This document shows, piece by piece, positions 54,323-62,272 of a stretch of DNA of 64,000 nucleotides. The translations under genes and the position numbers were made by a program. The notes under the pieces are model-generated. The model saw nothing but the letters and a program-made list of their open reading frames with translations. It was not told the origin of the DNA and searched no databases. Positions within the stretch are counted from its first letter, which is position 1. Each line of letters starts with the position of its first letter. Origin of the DNA: Planctomonas psychrotolerans (GTDB lineage: Bacteria; Actinomycetota; Actinomycetes; Actinomycetales; Microbacteriaceae); NCBI RefSeq assembly GCF_008642235.1, contig NZ_SJEV01000001.1:868001-932000 (forward strand), read 5' to 3'.

Positions 54323-56332
54323 ATGACTGAGACAACTATTCGCTGGGGCATCCTGGGCGCAGGCGGAATCGCCCGCACGTTCGCGAAGGCCCTGCCGTCG
54401 AGTCGCACCGGGGTTCTGCAGGCGGTCGCCGCCCGGGACGCCGACCGTGCCGCCGGATTCGCGCGGGAGTTCGGCGGTGCCACCTCGTACGGAAGCTACG
54501 ACGAGCTACTGGCGGACGACAGTGTGGACGCCGTGTACATCTCCACCGTGCACACCACGCACGCCTCGCTCGCGGTGCGCGCGGCCGAGGCCGGCAAGCA
54601 CGTGCTGTGCGAGAAGCCGATGACGATGAACGCTGCCGAGACCATGGCCGTGGTCGAAGCGGCTCGGCGCACGGGCGTGATCCTGATCGAGGCGTTCGCC
54701 TACCGCTTCCTGCCCCAGACCACCGCTCTGCTGGACCTGGTGCGATCGGGCGCGATCGGGGACGTCCGGTCCATCGAGGTGTCCCGCACGTTCAACGCCG
54801 ACTACGACCCCGAGGGGCGTCTCTTCGACCCGGCGGTCGGCGGTGGCGCGATGCTCGACATCGGGTGCTATCCGGCATCGTTGGTGCGCATCGTGGCCGG
54901 TGCCGCACTCGATCGGCCCTTCGCCGATCCGGTCACCGTCGAGGCGAGCGGCGTGCTCGGCGACACGGGTGTCGACGAGTTCTCCGTCGCGAGCCTCACC
55001 TTCGGCGGCGGCATCACCGCCTCGATCGGCGCCGGCATCCGGGTGGAGGGCGACGCCAACCTGCGCGTCCTCGGCTCGCGCGGCATCCTCGACCTGCCCG
55101 ACCCGTGGCTCGTGAACCCCGGCGTCGCGACGATCCGCGTGTCGAAGCTCGGGCACCCGACGGAGACGATCGAGATCGAGCAGGGCAACGGTTACGCCGC
55201 CGAGGCGGATGCCATTGCCGACGCGTTGGCGGGCGACAGCATCGCTCCCGAAGCACCCGAGATGCTGTGGGCGGACTCGATCGGCAACGCGCGACTGCTC
55301 GACTCCTGGCGGGAGGCGCTGGGACTCGAGTACCCGACTGAGCGCGCCGACGCCGACATCCCTTCGATCAGCGGCGCTCCGCTGCGCCGTGCCGACGACG
55401 CCGTGATGCCGTACGGCCGCATCGCCGACATCGGCAAGGACATCTCGCGGCTCATCCTGGGCTGCGACAACCAGCGGACACTCCCCCACGCCACGGTCAT
55501 GTTCGATGACTTCTTCACCCGGGGCGGCAACGCGTTCGACACCGGCTACATCTACGGCGGCGGACTCATGGAGCGCCTGCTCGGCCAGTGGGTCGCGAAC
55601 CGAAACATCCGGGACGACGTGGTGATCATCGGCAAGGGCGCCCACACGCCGCACTGCAATCCCGAAGCCCTCTCCGCGCAGCTCCTCGAGTCGCTCGACC
55701 GGTTGCAGACCGACCACCTCGACCTGTACCTGATGCACCGGGACAACACCGACATCCCCGTCGCCGACTTCGTGGACGTGCTCGACGAGCATCAGCGCGC
55801 CGGTCGCGTGCGCGCCTTCGGCGGATCGAACTGGACGATCGACCGCTACGAAGAGGCCAACCGCTACGCGCGACGCACCGGCAAGCACGGCTTCGTGGCG
55901 CTGAGCAACCACTTCGGCCTGGCCCGCGCGCACGACGTGCCGTGGGCGGGCTGCGAGCACGTGACCGATCCCGCGTCCCGCGCGTGGCTCGAGCGCAACG
56001 ACGTGCCCCTGCTGCCCTGGTCGTCCCAGGCGCGCGGCTTCTTCACCGGCCGCGCTCGACCCGACGACACGTCGGATGCCGAGCTGGTGCGGTGCTACTA
56101 CAGCGACGAGAACTTCGAACGGCTCCGCCGCGCGCGCGAGTTGGGCGAGCAGCGCGGGGTGCAGGCCACGGCGATCGCTCTCGCCTACGTGCTCTCGCAG
56201 TCGTTCCCGACGTTCGCCCTGTTCGGCCCGCGTTCGCTCGACGAGACCCGCGTGTCGATGGAAGGTCTGCGCGTGTCGCTGAGCGAAGCCGAACGGGACT
56301 GGCTCGACCTGCGGGCCGACACCCTCGGCTAG
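54323..56332 (+). CDS. fusion of Gfo/Idh/MocA oxidoreductase and aldo/keto reductase
   Basis: A single 669-residue open frame with two complete oxidoreductase modules. Residues 1-340 are Gfo/Idh/MocA (WGILGAGGIARTFAKAL, CEKPM near 95, GGGAMLDIGCYPASLVR). After a linker near 345-365 comes an aldo/keto reductase barrel with the full tetrad: Asp and Tyr in FDTGYIYGGG, Lys in VIIGKGAH and His in YLMHRDN. GAGGA precedes the ATG. The fused enzyme could perform oxidation and reduction in turn on one sugar. I see no frameshift or stop at the junction. Confidence 0.9.
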   Translation: MTETTIRWGILGAGGIARTFAKALPSSRTGVLQAVAARDADRAAGFAREFGGATSYGSYDELLADDSVDAVYISTVHTTHASLAVRAAEAGKHVLCEKPMTMNAAETMAVVEAARRTGVILIEAFAYRFLPQTTALLDLVRSGAIGDVRSIEVSRTFNADYDPEGRLFDPAVGGGAMLDIGCYPASLVRIVAGAALDRPFADPVTVEASGVLGDTGVDEFSVASLTFGGGITASIGAGIRVEGDANLRVLGSRGILDLPDPWLVNPGVATIRVSKLGHPTETIEIEQGNGYAAEADAIADALAGDSIAPEAPEMLWADSIGNARLLDSWREALGLEYPTERADADIPSISGAPLRRADDAVMPYGRIADIGKDISRLILGCDNQRTLPHATVMFDDFFTRGGNAFDTGYIYGGGLMERLLGQWVANRNIRDDVVIIGKGAHTPHCNPEALSAQLLESLDRLQTDHLDLYLMHRDNTDIPVADFVDVLDEHQRAGRVRAFGGSNWTIDRYEEANRYARRTGKHGFVALSNHFGLARAHDVPWAGCEHVTDPASRAWLERNDVPLLPWSSQARGFFTGRARPDDTSDAELVRCYYSDENFERLRRARELGEQRGVQATAIALAYVLSQSFPTFALFGPRSLDETRVSMEGLRVSLSEAERDWLDLRADTLG

Positions 56333-56530
56333 CGGGCGGCGCGGATCTCGTCAGAGGGACTCGTCGGTCCCTGAGCCTGTCGAAGGGACGCAACGGCACG
56401 CGGACCGGAATGTCCCTTCGACGGGCTCAAGGACCGTGGGAGCTCAGGAACCGTCGGGACCGGAACTTCCCTTCGACAGGCTCAGGGACCGTGGGAGCTC
56501 AGGAACCGTGGGAGGGTCAGGGACCGTAGA
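56333..56530. repeat. dispersed 23-bp repeat cluster
   Basis: Copies at 56365-56387 (reverse), 56414-56436 and 56469-56491, with GTGGGAGCTCAGGAACC units between and after. It lies between the convergent fusion gene and Stealth gene and holds no gene. Confidence 0.85.
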
Positions 56531-56535
56531 CGACG

Positions 56536-58122
56536 CTACGTGCCGGGCTTCTCCCACGGCGCACGGATCGGGAAGTACCGCTCGAGGAATTCCCGGATGC
56601 GCTCCGCGCGCTCCGGACCGGCCACCTCGGGGAAGCTGCCGTCGTTCAGGCAGAACACGTCATCCGTCCTGCGCTCCAGCAGACCGGCCAGACTGTCCAG
56701 ACCGGCGTACGAGGTGGTGTCGACATACCCCACCCGAACGGTCTCATTGCGAATGGCGCGACCGGTGAGCATCGCGTAGTAGTGGTACAGGGCGCCGGTC
56801 ACCGAGATGTCGGTGCGGTTGCGGAAGGCGCTGCCGCGGGTGCGCTCGAAGTCCTCGGGCCACTCGTCTTCCATTTCGAGCAGAACGCTCTTGCGCAGCG
56901 GCTGCGGCACGTGCGCGATGTGCCGTGTCGCCATTTTGCCAAAGCGCTTCTGCAGCAGCTCCCGATTCACGCGAGCGGCGTTCTCGTAACCGCTCCTCTC
57001 CGGGTTGTTGGTGCCGAGGCCGATCCGCAACGAGGACTCCACGAAGGAGCTGATGCCGCCCGGCGAGAAGAACATGTCGGGTTCGATGGGCCGGCCGAAG
57101 AACACGTCGTCGTTGGAGTAGAGGAAGTGCTCGCTGATGCCGGGGATGTGGTGGAGTTGCGATTCGATGGCGTGGGAATTGTAGACGGGCAGCACGTCGG
57201 GGTCGACGAAGTAGTCTGCATGGCGCAGCACGGTGACCTTCGACGATTCGCCGAGCCACTCGGGAATGGGCGAGTCGGTCACCACGAAGATGCGGCGCAC
57301 CCAGGGCGCGAACATGTGGATCGAGCGGAGCGCGTACCGCAGTTCATCCACCTGGCGGAAGCGCGCCTCCGAGTCATCGCCCTCGCCCACCACGTACGAC
57401 TTCATGTGCTCGGCGACCGCGCGCTGCCAGTCGGGGTCGGATCCGTCCACCCAGGAGAAGACGATGTCGATGTCGAAGGTGATGTCGGTGACGTGGTCGT
57501 CGAACATCCCCTCGAGCGTGCGCCAGGTGACGCCGTGGCGCTCGATCGGCACCTCGACCGCCTCACTGACCGGCAGAACCCGACGCATGATGGCGTTCTG
57601 CACCGGGGCGAGGATGTCGGACGGCGTGTAGGTCCAGAACTCGAGCTGAACGGCGAAGGCGGCCCCGTAGCGCAGACCACCGTTCGGCTCGACCCGCGGC
57701 CGGAAGATGCGCAGCACCTGTGCGGCGTGATCATTGCTTAACGCCCCCGATGACACGAGCACCCGCGTGGAGTCGTCGCTACCGACGGTCTTCGAGTAGA
57801 ACGGCTCCCCCGCTGCAGCGGTCGCCAGGGCCCGGGTTGCGGCATCGCGCAACCGGGAGTCGATCGACAGCACCGGCCGACGATCCTCGCCTCGCACCAG
57901 GAGATGCGGGATACCGGCGTGTTCGAGCGCCGAATGCACGAACAGCAGGTCCTCGATCATCGCTTCCGCGGGCGTGAGGGACTCGTTGATCAGGGACGTG
58001 TACTTCTTGCCCGCCACCACATCGTGCCGACTGAACGCCCGGGACCGGTGCTGTGCGGAATCGGCACCCGAGTCACCGGAGAGGGAGTTCGCCGACGAAA
58101 CGTCTGCAGCGATGTGCTCGAT
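56536..58122 (-). CDS. Stealth family sugar-phosphate transferase, possible ATC start
   Basis: A Stealth-type protein, the class of hexose-1-phosphate transferases that build cell-wall and capsule polymers. Conserved regions in order: CR1 DIDIVFSWVDGSDPDWQ, CR2 RFRQVDELRYALRSIHMFAP, CR3 HAIESQLHHIPGISEHFLYS followed by NDDVFFGR, and the CR4-type YVDTTSYAGLDSL region. The first ordinary start is GTG at 58020 (494 residues), but the frame stays open 34 codons more to an ATC (58120-58122) that has AGGAGG five bases ahead, and the extra residues (ending SRAFSRHDVVAGKK) suit the family. I extend to it provisionally. No partner glycan genes are next to it. Confidence 0.78.
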   Translation of the reverse strand: MEHIAADVSSANSLSGDSGADSAQHRSRAFSRHDVVAGKKYTSLINESLTPAEAMIEDLLFVHSALEHAGIPHLLVRGEDRRPVLSIDSRLRDAATRALATAAAGEPFYSKTVGSDDSTRVLVSSGALSNDHAAQVLRIFRPRVEPNGGLRYGAAFAVQLEFWTYTPSDILAPVQNAIMRRVLPVSEAVEVPIERHGVTWRTLEGMFDDHVTDITFDIDIVFSWVDGSDPDWQRAVAEHMKSYVVGEGDDSEARFRQVDELRYALRSIHMFAPWVRRIFVVTDSPIPEWLGESSKVTVLRHADYFVDPDVLPVYNSHAIESQLHHIPGISEHFLYSNDDVFFGRPIEPDMFFSPGGISSFVESSLRIGLGTNNPERSGYENAARVNRELLQKRFGKMATRHIAHVPQPLRKSVLLEMEDEWPEDFERTRGSAFRNRTDISVTGALYHYYAMLTGRAIRNETVRVGYVDTTSYAGLDSLAGLLERRTDDVFCLNDGSFPEVAGPERAERIREFLERYFPIRAPWEKPGT

Positions 58123-58274
58123 GGAATCCTCCTAAGGGTGTGGGCAACCAGCCGATTTTACCCTGTCGCGCACCTCACCTCCCCGCCGACGCTTCTTCGC
58201 TCGACAAGGGGCCCCCGGGCGCGCATTCGGACGGGGTCCCGGTTCGCGTGTCGACGGGCGACCGACCGGCGGGC

Positions 58275-58291
58275 TCAGGGTTTTCCCAAGA
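58275..58291 (+). promoter_or_regulatory. candidate regulator site, copy 1
   Basis: TCAGGGTTTTCCCAAGA is 22 bases before the gene at 58313 and matches 15 of 17 positions with 62208-62224 ahead of the multicopper oxidase gene. The GGGTTTTCCC core is a perfect inverted repeat of GGG/CCC arms. Confidence 0.35.
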
Positions 58292-58312
58292 GCGGACAGC
58301 CATCGTGCCCGC

Positions 58313-58888
58313 ATGAGCGATACGCGTTCCCTGCCCGAGTCGAAGCAGGACACCGCGTCCGGCGCTTCCCCCGGGCGCAGACCCCCGGGATTCCGGTCCC
58401 GGCGGATGACCGTCGGGCTCGCCGTGCTTGCGCTCCTGCTCGGCAGCGCGGGAATCGGTGTGCTCGTGCTGCCCGATGCCGCGCCGCCGAGCACCCCGCT
58501 CGGCGCGGCGGCGGACCTGCCGGGCGGCCTGGCCCGAGTTCATGGCGTCATCCCGCTCGAAGAGGACGGCTGGCTGCCCCCGGAGGGTGCAGCCGAAATC
58601 CTCGAGTCCCCCGCTCCGCGCAGCCACCGGGTGCGGATCCTGGTGGAATTGACGGCGATCGAGGCTCGCGGACTGGAGTATTCCGCTGACCAGTTCGCCA
58701 TTACGGGACTCGTATCCGGTGAGAGCCGTCTGGTGTGGGCCGATCCCGCGACCCGATCGCTGGTCCAGGGCGACACCCTGGCCGCGACGCTGGTCTTCGA
58801 GATCCCGAACGAGCGGATTCCCCTCGCCCTCGAGCACACCAGCGGAATGCGACTGGCCCTGGGCGCCGGACACCACGTCCCGAGCTGA
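58313..58888 (+). CDS. membrane-anchored hypothetical protein
   Basis: A 191-residue protein with a basic polar N-terminus, one membrane anchor TVGLAVLALLLGSAGIGVLVL (residues 33-53), and a beta-rich external domain (VRILVELTAIEARGLEYSAD, LAATLVFEIPNERIPL). No known family was recognised. The ribosome site is weak. It lies upstream of the regulator cassette and is followed by a short-unit tandem repeat. Confidence 0.68.
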   Translation: MSDTRSLPESKQDTASGASPGRRPPGFRSRRMTVGLAVLALLLGSAGIGVLVLPDAAPPSTPLGAAADLPGGLARVHGVIPLEEDGWLPPEGAAEILESPAPRSHRVRILVELTAIEARGLEYSADQFAITGLVSGESRLVWADPATRSLVQGDTLAATLVFEIPNERIPLALEHTSGMRLALGAGHHVPS

Positions 58889-58894
58889 CGCACG

Positions 58895-58988
58895 GAGCAC
58901 AGAGCACAGAGCACAGAGCACCCAAGTACCCAAGCACCCAAGCACCCAAGCACCCGAGCACCCGAGCACCCGAGCACCCGAGCACCCA
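58895..58988. repeat. 7-bp then 8-bp tandem repeat
   Basis: The run begins with three to four GAGCACA heptamers and passes into about nine octamers AAGCACCC and then GAGCACCC, lying just after the stop at 58888. No gene is present between it and 59106. Confidence 0.9.
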
Positions 58989-59105
58989 ATTTTGGGGTGC
59001 CGCATACCCCCCAGCTAGGGCTGTGTGACCCTCCGTAGCTCGGGCATCATGGCGTCGGAGGAATCAACGAGGATCCCTCACTTTTACCCTTACCCGAGGT
59101 CAACG

Positions 59106-60080
59106 ATGACGCACGCACCCGCCCGAACGGAGAACAATCACTCGCAACCGGATGGTGATCGACTAGCGGTGACCGTCATCGGGCCGCTCACCGTTCGCCG
59201 AGGGGCGGTCGTCCTCGATGCACACAGTCTCGGCGGCCCCAAGCCGAGACAGATCTTCGAAATCCTCCTCCTCAACATCGGCTTGCCCGTCTCCAAGGCG
59301 CGACTCATCGACCTCCTGTGGGGTGATGCGCCGCCACGGGAGGCGCTGACATCACTCGAGAGCTACGTGAGCGTGTTACGCCGGCACCTGCAGCCGGGGC
59401 ACGGCAGATCCGGTCCGCTGCGCACGGCCACCGGTGGCTACCTGATCGATCGGGCGGCCGTCGACCTCGATCTCGTGCGATTCGAGACCCTGGTGCACGA
59501 GGCTCAAGGTCTCGAGCCCGCGGGCGCCTTTCGCCTGCTGAGCTCGGCACTCGCGCTGGTGACCGGGCCGTTGCTGGGGGACGAGCTGCGGTCGGCGTGG
59601 GCCGAAGAGGAACGCCGCCGCCATGCCGTCACGGTCGCCGCCGTTCGGGTCGTCGCCGCGGAAGCCGCGATGGCGTTGGGGAGATTCGACGAAGCGATCC
59701 GGTGGTCCGAAGAGGTGCTCGCCGGGGATCCCTTGAACGAGCGGGCGTGGCTGTCCCTTCTCTCGAGTCTGGAGCGGAACGGACACCACGCCGAGGGACT
59801 TCGGGCATTCGCCGAGTGCCGGGCGATCCTGAACCGCGAGTTGGGTTGCGCGCCGAATCCCGCGCTCCGTCAGGTCCACGCACGCCTGCTCACCATCACC
59901 GCCGCCGATCAGAGCGACCTCTCCGAAGCCGTAGCGGCGCTCCTGATCCTCAATGACCGCCTGGCGCGGACGTCGGGCGGCACACCGGCCGACTCCGACG
60001 CCCCCCAGTCGCTCGAGGCCATCCGTCATGCCGGACTCGTGCTCTCCTCCTTCCTCCAGCGTGTGAGCGAAGCGGCCTGA
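59106..60080 (+). CDS. BTAD-domain regulator (SARP-like)
   Basis: A 324-residue regulator with an OmpR-type winged helix (VTVIGPLTVRRGAVVLDAHS onward, residues 18-108, with GGPKPRQIFEILLLN) and a BTAD helical domain (about 112-265: RFETLVHEAQGLEPAGAFRLL, SAWAEEERRRHAVTVAAVRV, NERAWLSLLSSLERNGHHAEGL). There is no NB-ARC domain, unlike large SARPs. GAGG lies seven bases before ATG 59106. It is 92 bases before the response regulator gene. Targets unknown; neighbours suggest a cell-surface or oxidase programme. Confidence 0.87.
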   Translation: MTHAPARTENNHSQPDGDRLAVTVIGPLTVRRGAVVLDAHSLGGPKPRQIFEILLLNIGLPVSKARLIDLLWGDAPPREALTSLESYVSVLRRHLQPGHGRSGPLRTATGGYLIDRAAVDLDLVRFETLVHEAQGLEPAGAFRLLSSALALVTGPLLGDELRSAWAEEERRRHAVTVAAVRVVAAEAAMALGRFDEAIRWSEEVLAGDPLNERAWLSLLSSLERNGHHAEGLRAFAECRAILNRELGCAPNPALRQVHARLLTITAADQSDLSEAVAALLILNDRLARTSGGTPADSDAPQSLEAIRHAGLVLSSFLQRVSEAA

Positions 60081-60172
60081 TGCACGCGCCGAAGGGGTCC
60101 CTAAAATCCCCCGTTGGCGGCATAATGTGCAGCACCAGTTCCACTCGCGGGGGTGACCGTTGGGATCGCAGC

Positions 60173-60841
60173 ATGACCTACCCCCGGACCGGTGTGGCGA
60201 CGATCCGTGTGCTTGTTGTCGATGACCACACCACCTTCGCCGAGCTGCTGACCGGAGCGCTCGACCGCGAGTCGGACCTGTGCTGCGTCGGTACCGCGCG
60301 GAGCGTGGCGGACGCGGTCGGCCAGTTCGAATCCATCGAACCCGACGTGGTCGTGATGGACTATCACCTCGCCGGCGGCAACGGGCTGGATGCGGCCGAT
60401 CGCATATTGGCCCGGAATCCCCACGTGCGCGTGTTGATGCTCACCGGTAATCCCACCCAGGAGGCTCTCGAGCGGGCCGCCGCCATCGGAATCTGCGCGT
60501 TCCTTCCCAAGGACGGTTCGCTGGCGACGGTTCTCGACGCGCTCCGCCATGCCAGACGGGGAAGCATCATGGTGGATCCGGCCCTGCTGTCGCAGCTGAC
60601 GACCGGGAGAGCCATCCCCCCTCCCGAGACCGCGCTCCTGACCTCGCGGGAGCTGAACGTGCTCCGGTTGATGGCCGACGGCAATGACGTGCGAACGAAC
60701 GCGCGGCTCCTCGGCATCTCCGAGAGCACCTGCCGTGGCCATGTGAAATCGATCCTCGCAAAACTCCACGCACACTCGCAGCTCGAGGCCGTGGCCGTGG
60801 CCACACGCCGCGGCCTGATCGGAGGGGACGCAGATGATTAG
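60173..60841 (+). CDS. NarL/FixJ-type response regulator
   Basis: A 222-residue regulator. Receiver domain: VLVVDDHTTFAELL, phospho-acceptor Asp63 in VVMDYHLAGG, Thr in MLTGNP and Lys in FLPKDGS. C-terminal LuxR helix-turn-helix: LTSRELNVLRLMADGNDVRT and ARLLGISESTCRGHVKSILAK. ATG at 60173 matches the family start. It overlaps the sensor kinase gene by eight bases, so they form one two-component system. Confidence 0.93.
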   Translation: MTYPRTGVATIRVLVVDDHTTFAELLTGALDRESDLCCVGTARSVADAVGQFESIEPDVVVMDYHLAGGNGLDAADRILARNPHVRVLMLTGNPTQEALERAAAIGICAFLPKDGSLATVLDALRHARRGSIMVDPALLSQLTTGRAIPPPETALLTSRELNVLRLMADGNDVRTNARLLGISESTCRGHVKSILAKLHAHSQLEAVAVATRRGLIGGDADD

Positions 60842-62234
60842 TCGCGCTTCGGCCGCACAGAGCGCTTCGCAGGTGAAAGCTTTCGCTCGACTCACCCAGG
60901 ATCGGCGATCGGAGGATCGGTCCGAGGTGCGGTCGGCGGTGGTGCGATTCCTGTTGATGGGGCTCGTCGCCTTACTCGTCATCTCGACACCGGTGGCATT
61001 CTGGATCCTCGCCCAGGCCGAGCGCCACGCGCTGGACAACGCTCGGAGCAGCACGCAACGGCTCGCCGATTTCGCCGTCGGCCCCCTGATCACGAGCGAG
61101 CTGCTGGCGGGAAGCCCGGAAGCCGCCCGCGGCATCGACGAACGGCTGCGACCGTGGATCGACGGTGGTCCCGTGCTGCGCATCAAGGTGTGGGACTCGA
61201 GCGGCCGTATCGTCTACTCCGACGTCGACGAATTGGTGGGTCAGGACTTTCCCCTGCCCGACTGGGCGGAGCAACTGCTCTCGGGCGGGCGGGGATCCGC
61301 GACGATCGAGCGGCAGAACGAACTGGAGAACCGGTTCGAGGCCGATGCGGGCGAGCTCGTCGAGGTGTACGTGCGGTCCGAGGCGGCCACCGGCGACCCT
61401 CTCATCTTCGAGGCCTACTACGACGACGACGACGTGCGCGCCGAGCAGATGGCGGTTCTATGGGACACGGTTCCCGCCCTGCTCGTGTCGCTCGCCGTTC
61501 TCCAGATCGCCCAGCTGGTGCCGGCGGTACGGCTGGCCCGGCGGATACAGGCGCACCAGCAGATGCGCCGGCACCTGCTGCAGCGGGCGATGGAAGCGTC
61601 GGACCTCGAGCGTCGCCGCATCGCGCGAGACCTGCACGACGACGTCATCCAGGATCTCGCGGGGCTCTCCTACGCCATGGAGGCGGAGGAGATGCGATCC
61701 TCCGCGGAGCAGCGACCGCTTTTCACGCAGGCCCACTCCATCCTTTCCGACAACGTGCGCACGCTCAGGGCGATGACGCGCGAGCTGTATCCGAGCAATC
61801 TGGAGCAGATGGGTCTCCCCGCCGCTCTCGATCGGCTGGCCGATCCACTGCGCCAGTCCGGTGTCCACGTGGTGGTGCGAACGTCCGACATCGACGATAT
61901 TCCCCGCGATGCCTCGGCGATGTTCTATCGGGTGGCTCGCGAGGCGCTCGTCAACGTGCAGAAGCACGCACGGGCGACCGCCGTCGAACTGGCCCTGACC
62001 GACGAGGGCGACGACACGGTGCTGTCCATCAGTGATGACGGTCTCGGCTTCAATTCCGCCGCGGGCGCCCCCGACGGGCACGTGGGTCTGCAGATCATGC
62101 GGGACACCATCGAGGACGCCGGCGGGTCCATCGCCGTGGCGTCGCGTCCGGGAGCGGGAACGGTCGTCGAGGCCCGGCTCGGTAACGCGCACCGGTCGCC
62201 CCTGAGGTCAGGGTTTCTCCAAGACGATGCGTGA
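60834..62234 (+). CDS. sensor histidine kinase, NarX-type
   Basis: A 466-residue membrane kinase. Membrane segments FLLMGLVALLVISTPVAFWIL (about 42-62) and VPALLVSLAVLQIAQLVPAV (about 210-229) bracket an extracytoplasmic sensor with IKVWDSSGRIVYSDVDELVG. HisKA_3: DLERRRIARDLHDDVIQDL with the phospho-His near residue 267. The ATPase shows EALVNVQKHARAT, DDGLGF and GHVGLQIMRD boxes. It pairs with the overlapping response regulator. Signal unknown. Confidence 0.93.
   Translation: MISRASAAQSASQVKAFARLTQDRRSEDRSEVRSAVVRFLLMGLVALLVISTPVAFWILAQAERHALDNARSSTQRLADFAVGPLITSELLAGSPEAARGIDERLRPWIDGGPVLRIKVWDSSGRIVYSDVDELVGQDFPLPDWAEQLLSGGRGSATIERQNELENRFEADAGELVEVYVRSEAATGDPLIFEAYYDDDDVRAEQMAVLWDTVPALLVSLAVLQIAQLVPAVRLARRIQAHQQMRRHLLQRAMEASDLERRRIARDLHDDVIQDLAGLSYAMEAEEMRSSAEQRPLFTQAHSILSDNVRTLRAMTRELYPSNLEQMGLPAALDRLADPLRQSGVHVVVRTSDIDDIPRDASAMFYRVAREALVNVQKHARATAVELALTDEGDDTVLSISDDGLGFNSAAGAPDGHVGLQIMRDTIEDAGGSIAVASRPGAGTVVEARLGNAHRSPLRSGFLQDDA
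62208..62224 (+). promoter_or_regulatory. candidate regulator site, copy 2
   Basis: TCAGGGTTTCTCCAAGA lies 49 bases before the multicopper oxidase start, overlapping the last codons of the kinase gene, and mirrors 58275-58291. Confidence 0.3.
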
Positions 62235-62272
62235 ATCCTCGATGGTAAGCCCACATTTTCGAGGAGAATCCC

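Noticed and set aside
58895-58988. Possible CRISPR or iteron origin
   Set aside because: Units are 7-8 bp simple repeats with no spacers and no replication gene nearby.
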